NCBI GenBank assembly: GCA_018340805.1
Contig: JACMZG010000008.1
Coordinates: 56,146,708-56,210,707 of the forward strand
Source: Microvelia longipes
Lineage: Eukaryota > Arthropoda > Insecta > Hemiptera > Veliidae
DNA: 64,000 bases
Reading direction: 5' to 3'
Part shown: piece after piece, positions 37,134 through 49,232 of the stretch
Layout: each line of letters starts with the position of its first letter
How positions within the stretch are numbered: the first letter of the stretch is position 1
The notes under the pieces: generated by a model
The model's input: only the letters and a program-made list of their open reading frames with translations
What the model was told of the DNA's origin: nothing
Databases searched by the model: none
Program-made: the position numbers and the translations under genes

Positions 37134-37870
37134 AAATCGCGCACGGGGTACCTTGAAACTTTTTCTCGCCGAATCGGATTTGCTAGGCTCATCCTACCTA
37201 TTTTGGAGAAGCTTCGCTCGTTAAAATACAAATTATAGATTAGAATAAACAAATCGCAAAATTTAAACAAGAAAAGTCTTTGGAAATCGCTTTGCTTTTC
37301 ATTCATTTTTTCCCCAGTGGTGACCCATCTAGGCACGGACCATGCTCGAAGCTCCTTAACTTTTATGATCCAACAAAAACCGTAGATATACTAGCTGTAT
37401 GGAAACCAAACTTAGTATACTTATTTATTACATAAAGATATATTTGCACTCCAAATTTCAACTCATTTAAATTATTTTTCAATTTAAAAAACGTATAAGT
37501 CATTCGATTGAACTAATGCTGACAATGATATTAAACTTAACAAACATATTAATAAGTCTTACATATGATTACATGCGCGTTAAGTCTCAAATCGATCGAC
37601 AACTTTAGCCGCGTAGAATTTTCAAAATTTTTCCAAATCAGTCATAGCACAACAAGACCTAAAGAATGATTTTTTGTACCACGTTTCAACTCTCTAGCAT
37701 AAATATACTCGGAGAGATGATGTTAAAAGACACACACACATACAACCAACTTGGTGAAAACCAATTAGGAGTTCTTAATAACATTCAGGTGATATCTCGG
37801 TTCTGGAGTTTTTTGCTAACACAATACTTTTCATACTCATTTACACTACGGTATAAATGAGAAAAATTAA
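37134..37870 (-). mobile_element. Family A copy A5, near full length
   Basis: On the minus strand it begins CTCATTTATACCGTAGTGTA and AGTATTGTGTTAGC, passes a GT-rich run and CATCATCTCTCCGAG, then AGCATTAGTTC, the 5S-like block (37316-37372) and ends GGTACCCCGTGCGCGATTT. It lacks much of the TGACGTCA segment. No coding sequence. Confidence 0.75.
37316..37372 (-). other. 5S rRNA-like block (best minus-strand match)
   Basis: Minus strand reads GGATCATAAAAGTTAAGGAG, CTTCGAGCATGGTCCGTGCC, TAGATGGGTCACCACTGGGG. It aligns base for base, with scattered differences, to the insect 5S segment from GATCACCGAAATTAAGCAGC to TAGATGGGGGACCGCTTGGG as I recall it. Confidence 0.65.
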
Positions 37871-37894
37871 TATATCTTACGATTTAAAAGCTAT

Positions 37895-38950
37895 TTGCAA
37901 GTCCGAAATATTTTACAGACCCTTCTATAACAGGTCTGGGCAAACTTTTCTAGCAAAGGGCCGTTTAGTCTTTTTACAGCCTGTCCCGGGCCGCATTCCT
38001 TAAATTTTAAAGTATGCTTAACCCGCAACAAATTACAGTTACGCTGGTGTTTTACTAAAGTCAAATTTATTCTCAAAGAATAAGGATCGGGGAACCTTAG
38101 CACTAAACGGAAAAAACAAAACGGAGTATCATCGTCAGATCTTGAAATATAACTGAAGACAAATTTTGCTAGAATACTAGGTGTAAAAATAATTTTAAAA
38201 AGTATTTCTATGAAATAAAAGATCAAAGGGATTGTATTTTATCAACTTCTTTTCAGCAATTCACAGAACGCAAAATAGCTTTTTTTATCTTATTATTGTG
38301 AAAATAAAAATTCACTAAAATAGTTAGAATTCGCCAAACCCAACAATGAGAATTGATACGATAGGCGGCCGCTCTTTATGTAATTGTTTCTTTTCTTACT
38401 AGTTTTTGTTTCTCTAAATTTTAAAGTAACAATCCATTATTTCCTTATCTTGATATCTAACTTTTCATAATAATTTTGAATTAAACAATTCATTTGCTTA
38501 TATACCTAATATTTTTTTTATTTTTAATTTATTTTATCTTTTTTCTAAACATTTTAATTTTGCTCACGGGCCACATAAAAATGCTCCGCGGGCCGTAGTT
38601 TGCCCAGGCCTGTTCTATAACAATTTACAATTACGAAATATTTTCTGATCCTTCTATAACAATACTTTACTATTACGAAATATTTTACTGAGCCTTCTAT
38701 AACAATTTACAATTACGAAATATTTTACTGGGCCTCCTATAACAATTTACAAATACAAAATATTTTACTGGGCCTCCTATAACAATTTACAATTATAAAA
38801 TATTTTACTGAGTCTTCTATAACAATTTACAATCATGAAATATTTTACAGACCCTCCTATAACAATTTACAATTACGAAATATTTTACGGAGCCTTCAAC
38901 AACAATTCGCAATTACGAAATATTTTACGAAACCTTCCATAATAATTAGC
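37895..38950. repeat. 40-bp tandem array split by a hAT insertion
   Basis: Unit AACAATTTACAATTACGAAA then TATTTTACTGGGCCTCCTAT. One unit lies before 37930 and about eight after 38613, with variants in the GGGCC segment. Confidence 0.92.
37931..38612. mobile_element. Non-autonomous hAT element, 682 bp, with 8-bp target duplication
   Basis: The left terminus CAGGTCTGGGCAAACTTTTC and the reverse complement of the right terminus CAGGCCTGGGCAAACTACGG match over the first 16 bases (one difference). Direct 8-bp repeats TTCTATAA flank it at 37923-37930 and 38613-38620. Subterminal GGGCC motifs (GGGCCG, CGGGCCGC, CGGGCC) are present at both ends. The minus-strand frame of 111 codons inside has no transposase motif, so mobility would depend on an element elsewhere. 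Confidence 0.9.
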
Positions 38951-40328
38951 ACATCGATATCGAACAATTTTACAAAAACAGACCCAATTAAATTAAACGA
39001 GAATAATTAAATAATTATTTTATCAATTTATTACTGTTACGATTATTGTTTCTTTTCTTTACAATAATATATCTTCTTTACAATAATTGATTTCTTTTTA
39101 AAGTATTTTTTGTAAGTCTTTACCTTAGTAAAAGTTTTGTACAAGGCTTATAAAAAGCAGTTTGTACTATAAATAAAATTTCCCTAAATTAATCGAACTT
39201 TGTGGGAGAACAAAATATTTTTCTTAATTCTAAAATTCGGCAATGGCAAAGAACGTTGAAATGACAACGGAAAAACATTACAGGGAATGTGTTGCAATTG
39301 ATTTATCTGTCCGGGCTAGTAAAGGGTTTTTGGTTAGAATATCCGGGTTATTGGGGCACTGTTGGTTTTTAACCGCATAGAACAAATACTGGCTACAACT
39401 GTTAGCACTCTAATATCCAACAGGTTCATATGCTACTTCTTTTTCAATTTTAACTACATACAAAGCCTACAATACAGTGGATACAACCACAACCACATAA
39501 ATACAATGGAACGGTTAGTGTATTTCTATTTAATAAAAAAAACCTTCATTATAGATAGACACCACTTAATATTAGAATTCATGGTAATGCTTTAACATTT
39601 AATGGTTAAAAGAAAAGGTTAAAACAAAAGAAACTTGGTATGACTTTTGCCGTAATAAATACATCATGAATTAAAATAAAAGAATTGTAAAAGAGATATT
39701 TGGCATATACTAATAATATTAAATATGAATAATTAATCAACGCATATAGAAAGAAATATTGCAAATAAAACACATATATAATATAATAAAAATCTAGGGG
39801 TACGGCAGTGTCCCCGCCAAGTCTAGCGGTCACAGGCGTACCATCATTTACAAGAAGTATCTCGAGGCTATTTTCACACCATTCGTATCTTTTTATTGAG
39901 TTTTATTTCCATTAATTTGTCTTTAAAATTATATTTAATAAATTTACAAAATGTGGCAAATATTCATAATCTAAAACCGAATAATTTTGGTACAGTATAG
40001 ATGAAGCATTATCTATACAACAAAAGAATATAATACGTATATAGGGTTTAGCAATTTAAATTAAAAATAGATATAACAAATACAAATATAACTAACATGC
40101 GATTAAAAAACATTGTGTAATCATAAGCATATATCAATAAATATTTAAATAAGTTTTGTTATAAATAAAGAATTTTCTTCGTATGGTGAAAATCCAAATA
40201 AAATATTTGTGAAAAAAACAGAATTTATGGAAATAAAATAAGTGCCTTTCAATTTAATAAATTATTAAGTATTATGACTCAAGTCTTATGCTGGACCTCC
40301 GACGCCGATATCAATACAGAGAGGCAGA
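38951..40328. other. No gene seen
   Basis: AT-rich unique DNA. Confidence 0.5.
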
Positions 40329-40522
<194 letters not shown>

Positions 40523-41120
40523 AGCAATACTTCTTATATAATTGTTATTGGTGTGTTGTTTAAATTTGAATAACTTAAATATGATACGATGGTATAATTT
40601 TTAAATTTCATTGTGAATACTAAAGGGTGACACACCCGAAATCAAACAAATAAAAATTATAAAGCTGTGTCACATAACAACTAATTAATAACTTAAACAA
40701 TGCATATCGATGAACTAATTACTGATACTAATTTTGCATTAACTATCGTTCAAAGCAAGTGAAATTTAATTTTTTAAATCTAATTATGCTTATATAAATA
40801 AAATCATCGCAAGATTTATTTTAATTATTATTGTTAATTTACGGTGGTAAACATGAAGAGAGATTTTGAATACTGCAGATATTGTAATCAGGTTAGATAA
40901 AGTAATAATTTTATATAAAGAAGAATATAATCATTAATTACTAATTATTAATTATAGGCTGGTTTTTTTTATAAAATAATAAACAAAACGCAGTAGGAAA
41001 TATTTTTCGTTTTATACATGTTTTGTTCGTTAATATATATTTTTTTATAAACAACAAAAAAATATTTGGAGGAAACCGAATGACAGAGAAAGTAATAGAT
41101 AGAAGGTGTACCTGTTTGTA
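40523..41120. other. No gene seen
   Basis: AT-rich unique DNA. Confidence 0.5.
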
Positions 41121-41450
41121 AACATGACGGTAGTATCTAGAAACGTACGATGTAACGTAGCAATGAGAAGGTTACGCTATGGCTAGCAAGCAAAGCATGG
41201 GATAAGAACGGCGGGAAGGCTACGAGCGAGGACAGGGGCGTGGCGGCATACAGACTACTGGGGGCAGCATCGATTTGGTGGAGGCGGCTATAGCTCCCCT
41301 CTACTCTCTACTCTGAGGGGAGAATACCACCCCGCGAGGAAAGAGAGAGAAAAACCTCTCCACCTCATTATAGAGTCACTCACTCTGCCTTAACATTGTA
41401 CAAAACACTAATAGAGCACCTTGTCTACAGCTCTTCTTTAAATCAATCGT
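41121..41450. other. GC-richer island of unknown role
   Basis: ACATGACGGTAGTATCTAG opens a stretch with clearly higher GC (GGCGGGAAGGCTACGAGCG, GGGGCGTGGCGGC). ACATGACGGTAGT recurs at 53069 at the start of another GC-richer patch. It could be a repeat head or a promoter-proximal region; no exon is supported. Confidence 0.35.
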
Positions 41451-42009
41451 AGTGGTAACAGAGAGCCAAGAAAGAATGAGTCAAGTTGTAGGGCTAAATT
41501 GGCTTTTCCGACCCCACCTCTTGGATAAAGAAAAACATGAGAAAGGTAAACTAAGCAACCTTACTGTCATTATAATAATCTGGGTTTGTATAGTTTGTTG
41601 TATAAATGAAATTTGCATTAATACAACGAGCCAAGCGTGCCACAAGCAAAAATAAAACTAAATGCATAAAGATAGTTTTTCCATCCTTCTTGAGCTGTGC
41701 AGCTAAGAATCTAAGATTTTTTGGTCAAGTTTACCACCCTTGTAAGCAAACCAATAAAAACCAATTAGATATAGACTTAATATGATATTTTTACTATTTT
41801 AAATAGAATACTAATTTAAGTATTGTTAAAAAGCTGAGGAAAATTGTTCTAGAAAAATATATTTTTCATGTTTCAACATTTGCTCTTGTGGGAAAACGGA
41901 GAAAATTTTACTTCATTATTCGTTCTTATGAAGAACAAATAAGACATATATTTTTGGAATCATGGAGCATATCATCATAAAATCATGGGAGAGTTGATTA
42001 GACCAGATA
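41451..42009. other. No gene seen
   Basis: A 67-codon frame (41452-41655) has no recognisable domain. Confidence 0.4.
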
Positions 42010-42159
42010 TTTGTCTTTTAGCGAATTTCCTTTGGAAAAAATTCGCTTATGCTACAGGCATCAAGGTGGGAGTCAAACCTCGGACCATGACAGAAATCCG
42101 TTTCAAAGTACCCAACCACAAAAATAACTTTTTCCAACAATTTAATATTATATATATAT

Positions 42160-42216
<57 letters not shown>

Positions 42217-42600
42217 ATATATACATATATATGTATATAGATAGATACATACATATATGTACATATATATATATACACACATAACCCATTTATCGGGTCA
42301 TTAACCCGGTTTGCTAAATTGCCTATCTTATATTTTTGGGGAACTGAATCGAATAAAACCGGTCATGAGCCGATATGACCACTTAAAGTGACCAAAATGT
42401 CGAAAATACCGTGTTCAATTAACTGAAAAACTTAAAATACGGCCGTAAAACAACATATCAACATATTTCAAGAGGGGAGTCGTTTTCAATGTTTTTTGGG
42501 CCTGTGAGTTAAATGAAAATGGTCCCAAGTCCAAATCAGCACTCAGGGTTCAAATTCCGGTAAGGACGATAATTTTCAATATTTTTTATTTTATTTTATA
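42010..42600 (-). mobile_element. Family D copy with internal (TA)n
   Basis: Begins TTTTAGCGAATTTCCTTTGG (terminal segment), then GGGAGTCAAACCTCGGACCA (inverse of the B-box-like GGTTTGACTCCC), (TA)n, GGTCATTAACCCGGTTTGCT, CGAATAAAACCGGTCATGAG and CAGGGTTCAAATTCCGG. Same block order as 9045-10022 read backwards. Confidence 0.65.
42145..42282. repeat. (TA)n microsatellite with CATA variants
   Basis: TA repeat grading into GTATATAGATAGATACATACA and a second TA run. Confidence 0.93.
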
Positions 42601-42604
42601 ACTA

Positions 42605-42955
42605 CAAAATAATGCTCTAGCCCTGTGGTCCATATGCCAGGCAGTTTTTCTTTGGAAAGTGTGTTTTCGCGCTGAGAAATCCATTTCTTGCTTAAGATTC
42701 TGGTTTATGCTTCATAACTTGAGCAAAATAATAATGCAAATAATAATTACACGTATTTCCTATAAAAACGCGCAAAAAATACAGAAAAAATTAGTTACGA
42801 GTAGTGCTTGATAATCGAGTGATTGCTCAATTTATAAAGCATAAAGCGGAACCTTATAAGCAAGAAATGAATTGTTAAGTGCGAAAACACGCATATCATA
42901 GAAAATTAGCCCGACTTGCGGATCACCTCGCCGGAATTGTTTTCAATTAACAAAA
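42605..42955. mobile_element. Family F foldback element F3 (diverged, stand-alone)
   Basis: The left arm has CCCTGTGGTCCATATGCCAG, CCATTTCTTGCTTA and TTATGCTTCATAACTTGAGC; the right arm has TTAGTTACGAGTAGTGCTTG, AAGCAAGAAATGAATTG and CCCGACTTGCGGATCACCTC. Arms and order match F1/F2. It lies directly beside a family D copy, as F2 does at 8.9 kb. Confidence 0.7.
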
Positions 42956-43729
42956 TACAGCTTATCTTTATTTATATTTAATTAAAATAATGTACTAGTA
43001 CAAATATAGGTCCCCTACTAAGACCAATACGGTTCTGTTAACCCTCAATAAAGGATTTAACAGAGCTTTAAATGAAACCTTTCAAATTAATTAAATGGTT
43101 ATTCAATATTATTTTACAATTAAAATAAGTTAACTTATAACTTTATAAGTTTATTATAACTTTATTTTAGTCTACGCTACTTAGTATTTCGTTGGATAAA
43201 GCTGAAACCTGTTTTAACCGATTTAGCTCTAAGTTTAAAAAAATAATTTTAAATTAAAAATTTTATTAATAAAATTTTGGTGGGAGTAGATGGAAGCATA
43301 ATTTACATTATATCGTATTTAATATATTCAAGACTGCGATATTTAAAATTAATTTAAATTACTTACGACAAACAAACCAATACAGCATAAACTAACACAT
43401 CATACCTGTGAACATAGGAAAAACAATCATTATAGCATTCGCAAGAGGTTAAAAAATAGACGAAAGTGGCAATACTTGCTTCGAGCTTAATCGTTATTCC
43501 GAGCTTAGTCGGAGTCTGTTACGAAATCGAAACTGCACAGGATTATAGATGCTTATTAAAGCACTGTTCATGCTAATGTTTAGCCCATATTCATTGAAAA
43601 ATATGGAAAATGTTAAAAACAAGTTGCGACGCTACTGCTAAGGTTGTAAAGCATATACCGAAAACTAAAGCAAAAAATATATTGTTGCGTAAAAAAGCAT
43701 GCATTTAAAAAATTCGGACGGCTTTAAGT
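42956..43729. other. No gene seen
   Basis: AT-rich; weak family F resemblance near 43625-43700. Confidence 0.4.
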
Positions 43730-44255
43730 ACTTCGAATGATCGTATTGACTCCTTAACGGTGTTATTCGATTTAGCACCCTAAAAAGCATTGAAAATGGC
43801 ATCCTACTTGAAATTTATATTCGACTCCAGACCAGTTTCGCTCGAAACAGGGCCCTATGAAACATATAGAAAGATATTTTTCCAGGCGAAAAGGATACAA
43901 AGGCGAAATTTAAAAAAATGCTAAATCTTAATTTTACAGTTTTTTTAAATATTGCTGACTCGCCGAACTGGGTTAATGACGCCACAACAACCTGGTTTTC
44001 AATCCTTCTCCCTAAGTTAATTTTTGAAGCAAGTTTGATTTAAAAATATTAATCCATTTGAGAGATAGCTTGTTTACAAGAATAAGCTAAAAATACAACC
44101 ACTTATATACATTTGACGAATTTTGATTACACTTTCATTGTGTGACAGTTGCCTGAAAATCACACGTTGATTCAGGTTGCTCACGGATCAACCTTTCGCT
44201 ATACGAGTCGCCTTATTAGCGATTTTTTTAAATGAAAATCTAGAAAAAATTTAAT
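43730..44255 (+). mobile_element. Family D copy lacking the (TA)n tract
   Basis: CGAATGATCGTATTGACTCC, AAAGCATTGAAAATGGCATC, GACTCGCCGAACTGGGTTAA, CCTGGTTTTCAATCC, TTTGAGAGATAGCTTGTTTA in family D order, ending near TTATTAGCGATTTTTTTAA. Confidence 0.6.
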
Positions 44256-44969
44256 TAGAAAAATGTAATTTTTGACGACAAATTCATTTCATCACGCGTT
44301 ATTATTTTTCATATCTTATCGTAGAATATGTAAGCAATTCGCAATAACAAATATCTATAATATTGTAGATAACAAAGAATTCAAATGATATTATATTGAA
44401 AACCTAATATTTCTTCATAATCTAACTAAAAGAAACAAAATTAATTTTAATCTTAATCACAAAAAGGATAAAGATAAGGAAGGTGCACTGCAGGCAAAAC
44501 AACCAAGTGATAAACTGGAAAAACTTAGCTTGGCTGGCAGCCAGCGTGGCAAGCCTTTCTAACCTTTTTAGAGAGAATGTTTCCTAAAATAGTAATTATT
44601 TCTCTTCACAACAAATTCCACCCATTTAGTCTAGTCGGTCTCCAAAAATCTTTTATGTAATGTATATAAGCGTCATTATCATAAGGAAGTTTGCTAAAAT
44701 AAATCTAATATAGAATCAAATTTAAAGAACAAACGCTTAATCTCATTTATACTAGTTCTACTACAGCTACTACTATAAAAAAAGACGATACTTCTTGGCG
44801 GATTCCCAAAGGAAAATTAGCTTAAAAGGTTGAAGTCATGAAAGGGGGAGGTGGATTTTTGAGAGAGGAAGACTAACTAATCACAACGTCGTCTGATCAA
44901 ACTACGTTTTTAATTTTTATACTCAAGTACTGCTATATATGGTACATCACCGCATATACTTATGCGGGA

Positions 44970-44970
<1 letters not shown>
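44256..44970. other. No gene seen; family B-like edge near 44795-44870
   Basis: GCGGATTCCCAAAGGAAAAT and GTTGAAGTCATGAAAGGGGG resemble a B terminus in the opposite orientation. Confidence 0.4.
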
Positions 44971-45010
<40 letters not shown>

Positions 45011-45014
45011 TATA

Positions 45015-45067
<53 letters not shown>

Positions 45068-45071
45068 ATAT
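44971..45071. repeat. (TA)n microsatellite
   Basis: TA repeat with phase breaks, left of a family B body. Confidence 0.95.
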
Positions 45072-45220
45072 GTTAGGGTCACGATAACTTTCAAAACGCG
45101 TTCTCGGTGTACAGAATCAACCTTGTTAAAGTCCCAAACCCTATTGTATAAAAAAATGTATGTCGTTCATTAACCTCCATGAATGACTAATATTGATAAA
45201 ACTAGACACCCACACAAATA
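45072..45220 (+). repeat. Family B body between two (TA)n tracts
   Basis: GGGTCACGATAACTTTCAAA, CGTTCTCGGTGTACAGAAT, AACCTTGTTAAAGTCCCAAA and CCCTATTGTATAAAA match the B core. Confidence 0.6.
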
Positions 45221-45230
45221 TTTATATATA

Positions 45231-45325
<95 letters not shown>
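45221..45325. repeat. (TA)n microsatellite
   Basis: TA repeat after a CACACAAATA segment. Confidence 0.95.
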
Positions 45326-45329
<4 letters not shown>

Positions 45330-46610
45330 TGAGGCCGCGGAGCAGCTAAGAGTCCTTTTGTTGAAATCTGTCCCATTTTTAATGTTATTTTTTTTTGATA
45401 ACTCTGCTTGTGATATATTTCAAAATCTTAAACCGAGTTACAAGTTTTAGAGGGTATAATAATTGCAAGAAGAAACAAATGACAAGATAACATCCGCTAA
45501 AAAATAAAACCCTATTGACTTACCGACGAGGATATCTATGGTCGGTGAATATTATAAACATACTGATTTTACTGGAAATTCATTTTCCATATGTATCCTT
45601 GATTTAACTAAGTCTATAAAAGTCTTTATAAAATAACATATAATTAGTTAATATATAAAGATCATTAGCTAGTTAGTGATAATTTATGATTTATGAACAA
45701 ATCAAGCAAAACGTCAATAGAATATTAACTTGCCTCATTGAACAACTTCAGGTCAATATTTTTGTGATATCAGTGTGATTAAACTAACGAGCTTTATGAA
45801 CCTAATAATTACACGTTAGTTATTTTAAATTAAATTTAAGAAAAACAAATGTGTTAATAATATAAAATATAAGGAAATTAAAGAAAGTGAGAGTTTGGAT
45901 CAGGATGAAGTCCAATAGGCCTATCACAAGGCTTTCATGTAGTCCAAGAGGGATAAAATGTTCTGAGCATGATTAATGTTAAGAGCAATGCTCCCATTCG
46001 TACCGCTAAATCTGGTTTTAGTTTTTAGCCCAGTGCTTAGTAATAGCGAACCTGGTTTAGAAAACTAGCTTAGCAGAGCTAAGCTTTAGATATCATAAAG
46101 CTATTGATACCACAAATCTATAGCTAGCTATAAATACCATTTATTTTTTCTCTAAACTGCGAATGGTTTCGTTCCTTTTTAACACTGAGCTTTTATGTCA
46201 GAACAAATCGAAACTATTTTAGCAGGAAATAACACAAAACATAGACTACATACAGTAAGGAAACGACATGGTTATTTATAATAGAAAATAATTTTATAGA
46301 AATAGCTCATATTATCGAAATTATTCCTAAGAAGTCAACACTTATGCAAGAACCGTATCTATACAGAAGAGTTCAATCTCAAAATTTTACCTCAAAATTT
46401 AAGTTAGGAGTGAAAACGTACTTCGTGTAAATCATGAAAAAATAGACATCAGTAAGACTATGTTAAATAAAATTTTAAACACAATAAGGTAGGGTTTAAC
46501 TTTTCACTACAATATCAGTTTTTGCTGGAAGTAAAAATTTCTATAGTATGTCCAGAGTTCACACATCTACATAAACGCTGACGAAAACAATGGTTCAAAC
46601 TTAGTGTACT
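45326..46610. other. No gene seen
   Basis: AT-rich unique DNA. Confidence 0.5.
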
Positions 46611-46611
46611 T

Positions 46612-47075
46612 TTAGCGAATTATTAAAAAAAGGAGCTTATGATTATGAGGTTGTGGCCAAAAGAAGAGATGGAAAGTGGATTTTTTTAAAGGTGGACTTA
46701 ATGATCTAGGATATACATATATGTATATGCATAGGACACAAAAATATCTCGTAACGCATACACACACAGATATATATGTATGTGTGGGTATGTACAAGAA
46801 TTTCGTGTAGACGTTTTAATGGTACAGGATAACCTGTGATCGAAATAAAACGAGGTACACAACTCAACCTTACTAATATCCCGAACTCTACTGTTCATGA
46901 AATGTAATGTATGAACGTAAATAACCCACAATGATAACTGAGCAAAAATGTCAAAAAATGATATAATCTGTAATTGTCTGATTGGGCTGAAATTTAGTGC
47001 ACATGCACTTCTATGTATGCTAAACAAATGTACAAAGATTTATTTCATTATCAGAATTAGTAGTTTCGATTTTTT
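46612..47075 (+). mobile_element. Family B copy, rather complete
   Basis: TTAGCGAATTATTAAAAAAA and AGGAGCTTATGATTATGAGG (terminus), then a short TA/CA tract (46712-46792, with ATCTCGTAACGCATACACAC). Next come GACGTTTTAATGGTACAGG, CGAACTCTACTGTTCATGAA, AATAACCCACAATGATAACT and TTATCAGAATTAGTAGTTTC. This fixes the order of blocks for the family. Confidence 0.65.
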
Positions 47076-47144
47076 GATTGACAAATATAACATAATCTAA
47101 AAAATATCGTTTTATTTACAATACATTTAAACAATATATCTCTT

Positions 47145-47280
47145 ATATCGTGCCAGTATGCCACTTACATAAACTAGTAATATGACAAACTGATATAGGA
47201 CGACAACCTTGTGCCCATGGCCACGAAGCGGCCCTTTAGCGCAGACGCCGAGGAGCGGCCGAGGCCGAAAATTCTCTGCT
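47145..47280 (+). repeat. Family C copy with GC-rich end
   Basis: CCAGTATGCCACTTACATAA, CTAGTAATATGACAAACTGA, GGCCACGAAGCGGCCC and GCCGAGGAGCGGCCGAGGCC. It follows a family B copy as at 24.2 kb. Confidence 0.6.
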
Positions 47281-48260
47281 GGTTTTATTATAAGAAGATA
47301 TACAATTGCGGCTATTATTATTATTAATATTATTATATACAATTACACAACATTTCAACACAATTTGATAACAGTTCGAAAGAAACGTATTCATGTCATT
47401 CATTAAAACCTGAACTACTAATGATAAAAAATAAAAATAATAAAAAAATAAATGTATGTGTTTAATGTGCCTATGTAATAATTTATGTGACTACATATAT
47501 GCCAAATTTAATCATGGTCCAATAATATTTCTAAATTTAAATTTTCGCTGTAATTAGTTTATCAATGACAAATTATCATTATACGGTTATCAAACATAGT
47601 AATATTTCCTTTAATTTTTCTACAATCCTATTATCAGTCTTATCGAAAGCAACAACATATAAAAGGAGTAGATAAAACAACCAGACATGTACATAAAATA
47701 CAAATTAAATTGAACAGTATAACAAAAAAGTAAAATGAACATAAGAAACAGATAAGTTTTCGAAAATAACAAAAATTAGACATAATTTATAACAAGAATA
47801 ATACGGTGGTAATGTCAAACTAAATAAGGGCATACTATGATAGCGAGATACCACTATCAGCATAATTAAGAAAACTTTACAGCTTTAAACGAAAGTAGTT
47901 GGATTCGGTGCGTCAAACTATAAAGTAGTTAAAGTTTTTAACAAATAAAAGGAATTAGTCACGATGAAAAGTTTAATGCACTCTTATTAAGTTAGAACTT
48001 AACACTGCATGCGATGATAACACAGGAGTCATGCAAGTACTAAATAAAGCACATTTGATACAATATAGCTGCGCATTTTCAGGTAAGAACCCATCGGAAA
48101 CTCGGCCTATTTTAAAAAAATAAGTTTTTCTACAAACCATTGGTAGAAGGTGACATGGGAAAAACTTATTTGTTTGACATTTCATTTTTATTATTCTTAC
48201 TAAGTTGTACTACTTTACTAAGTCACTAAGTTTATTATTTTACTAAGTTGACTGATTGCA
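47281..48260. other. No gene seen
   Basis: AT-rich unique DNA. Confidence 0.5.
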
Positions 48261-48308
48261 CCCCGTACAATTTAGACGCAAGGTACCACAGAACTTTTCC
48301 TCTTCACA

Positions 48309-48425
48309 TCGGATTTGCTACGCTTATACTCCCTACTTCGGATTTGCTACGCTCATACTCCCTACCTCGGATTTGCTACGCTCATGCTCCCTACTTCGGA
48401 TTTGCTACGCTCATGCTCCCTACTT
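48309..48425. repeat. 29-bp tandem repeat inside A6
   Basis: Unit CGGATTTGCTACGCTCATGC then TCCCTACTT, four copies with TTATAC/TCATAC/TCATGC variants. Gives a repetitive ICYAHAPYF-type frame that is not a gene. Confidence 0.92.
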
Positions 48426-48614
48426 CAGACTAGCTTCGCTAGTCCTTAGAATATGCAAGTCGTTAAATTTATTTTGCAACACGTCCTCGGACTCTCTTCG
48501 TTCGCTCCAATAGTAAATTCGTTCCTTTACTCCCCCGCGGATATATATCCAGGCACTCGATGCCACTTAACAAAAGTGGCATTCGAACTTTTTGTTTAGT
48601 CCAACATGTATAAT

Positions 48615-48616
<2 letters not shown>

Positions 48617-48668
<52 letters not shown>

Positions 48669-48710
48669 AATATATTATATATATATATATATAATATATA
48701 TATATATATA
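48617..48710. repeat. (TA)n microsatellite in A6
   Basis: TA repeat with AATATA breaks. Confidence 0.95.
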
Positions 48711-49019
48711 CCTTTGCCAAATTTCAACTCAATTAGATTATTTTTCCGATTTTTTATAATTTTTTAAAAAAGTACACAAGTCATTTGATAAAAACTGAAC
48801 TAATGCTTATAATGAGAAGAAACTTGGCACATAAGTTAGTCATATACATAGCTAATCTTAATCCGACATTTATTTTTGTTTTTTTTTATTTTTTTAAGTC
48901 ATTATTGTGGTTTAATGACGTCATAAGGAAATTATATCCGGATAGCACAACTACATCAATAGATCTTTTTACAAAGTTTTAACTCTCTAACATAGATACA
49001 CTTTAATTTTTATATAATT

Positions 49020-49152
49020 ACTTATGTTAATAGGCTGGACATTAACATGGTTCATTACCCTGTTTCATTTCGATTCGACAAAACGTTCGAATGTTATCGT
49101 GTCCCATAGAAACGTCTAGGACACAAAAATATCTCGTAACGCATACACACAC

Positions 49153-49232
<80 letters not shown>

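Larger units (their letters stand above)
48262..48995 (-). mobile_element. Family A copy A6 with tandem expansion and (TA)n
   Basis: The minus strand includes CATCTATGTTAGAGAGTT-like start, TGACGTCATTAAACCACAAT, TGAAATTTGGCAAAGG, a (TA)n tract, and a degenerate 5S-like block (48540-48600, GTGCCTGGATATATATCCGC). The GAGCG-type tail is expanded to four 29-bp units. Confidence 0.65.

Noticed and set aside
37891..38226. 111-codon minus-strand frame as a transposase
   Set aside because: It lies in the 682-bp hAT element and starts outside its inverted end, but has no zinc-finger, RNase H-like or dimerisation motifs.
48248..48513. Repetitive open frames with ICYAHAPYF-type units
   Set aside because: They translate a 29-bp DNA tandem repeat inside a family A copy; the repeat is not a multiple of three and switches frame.
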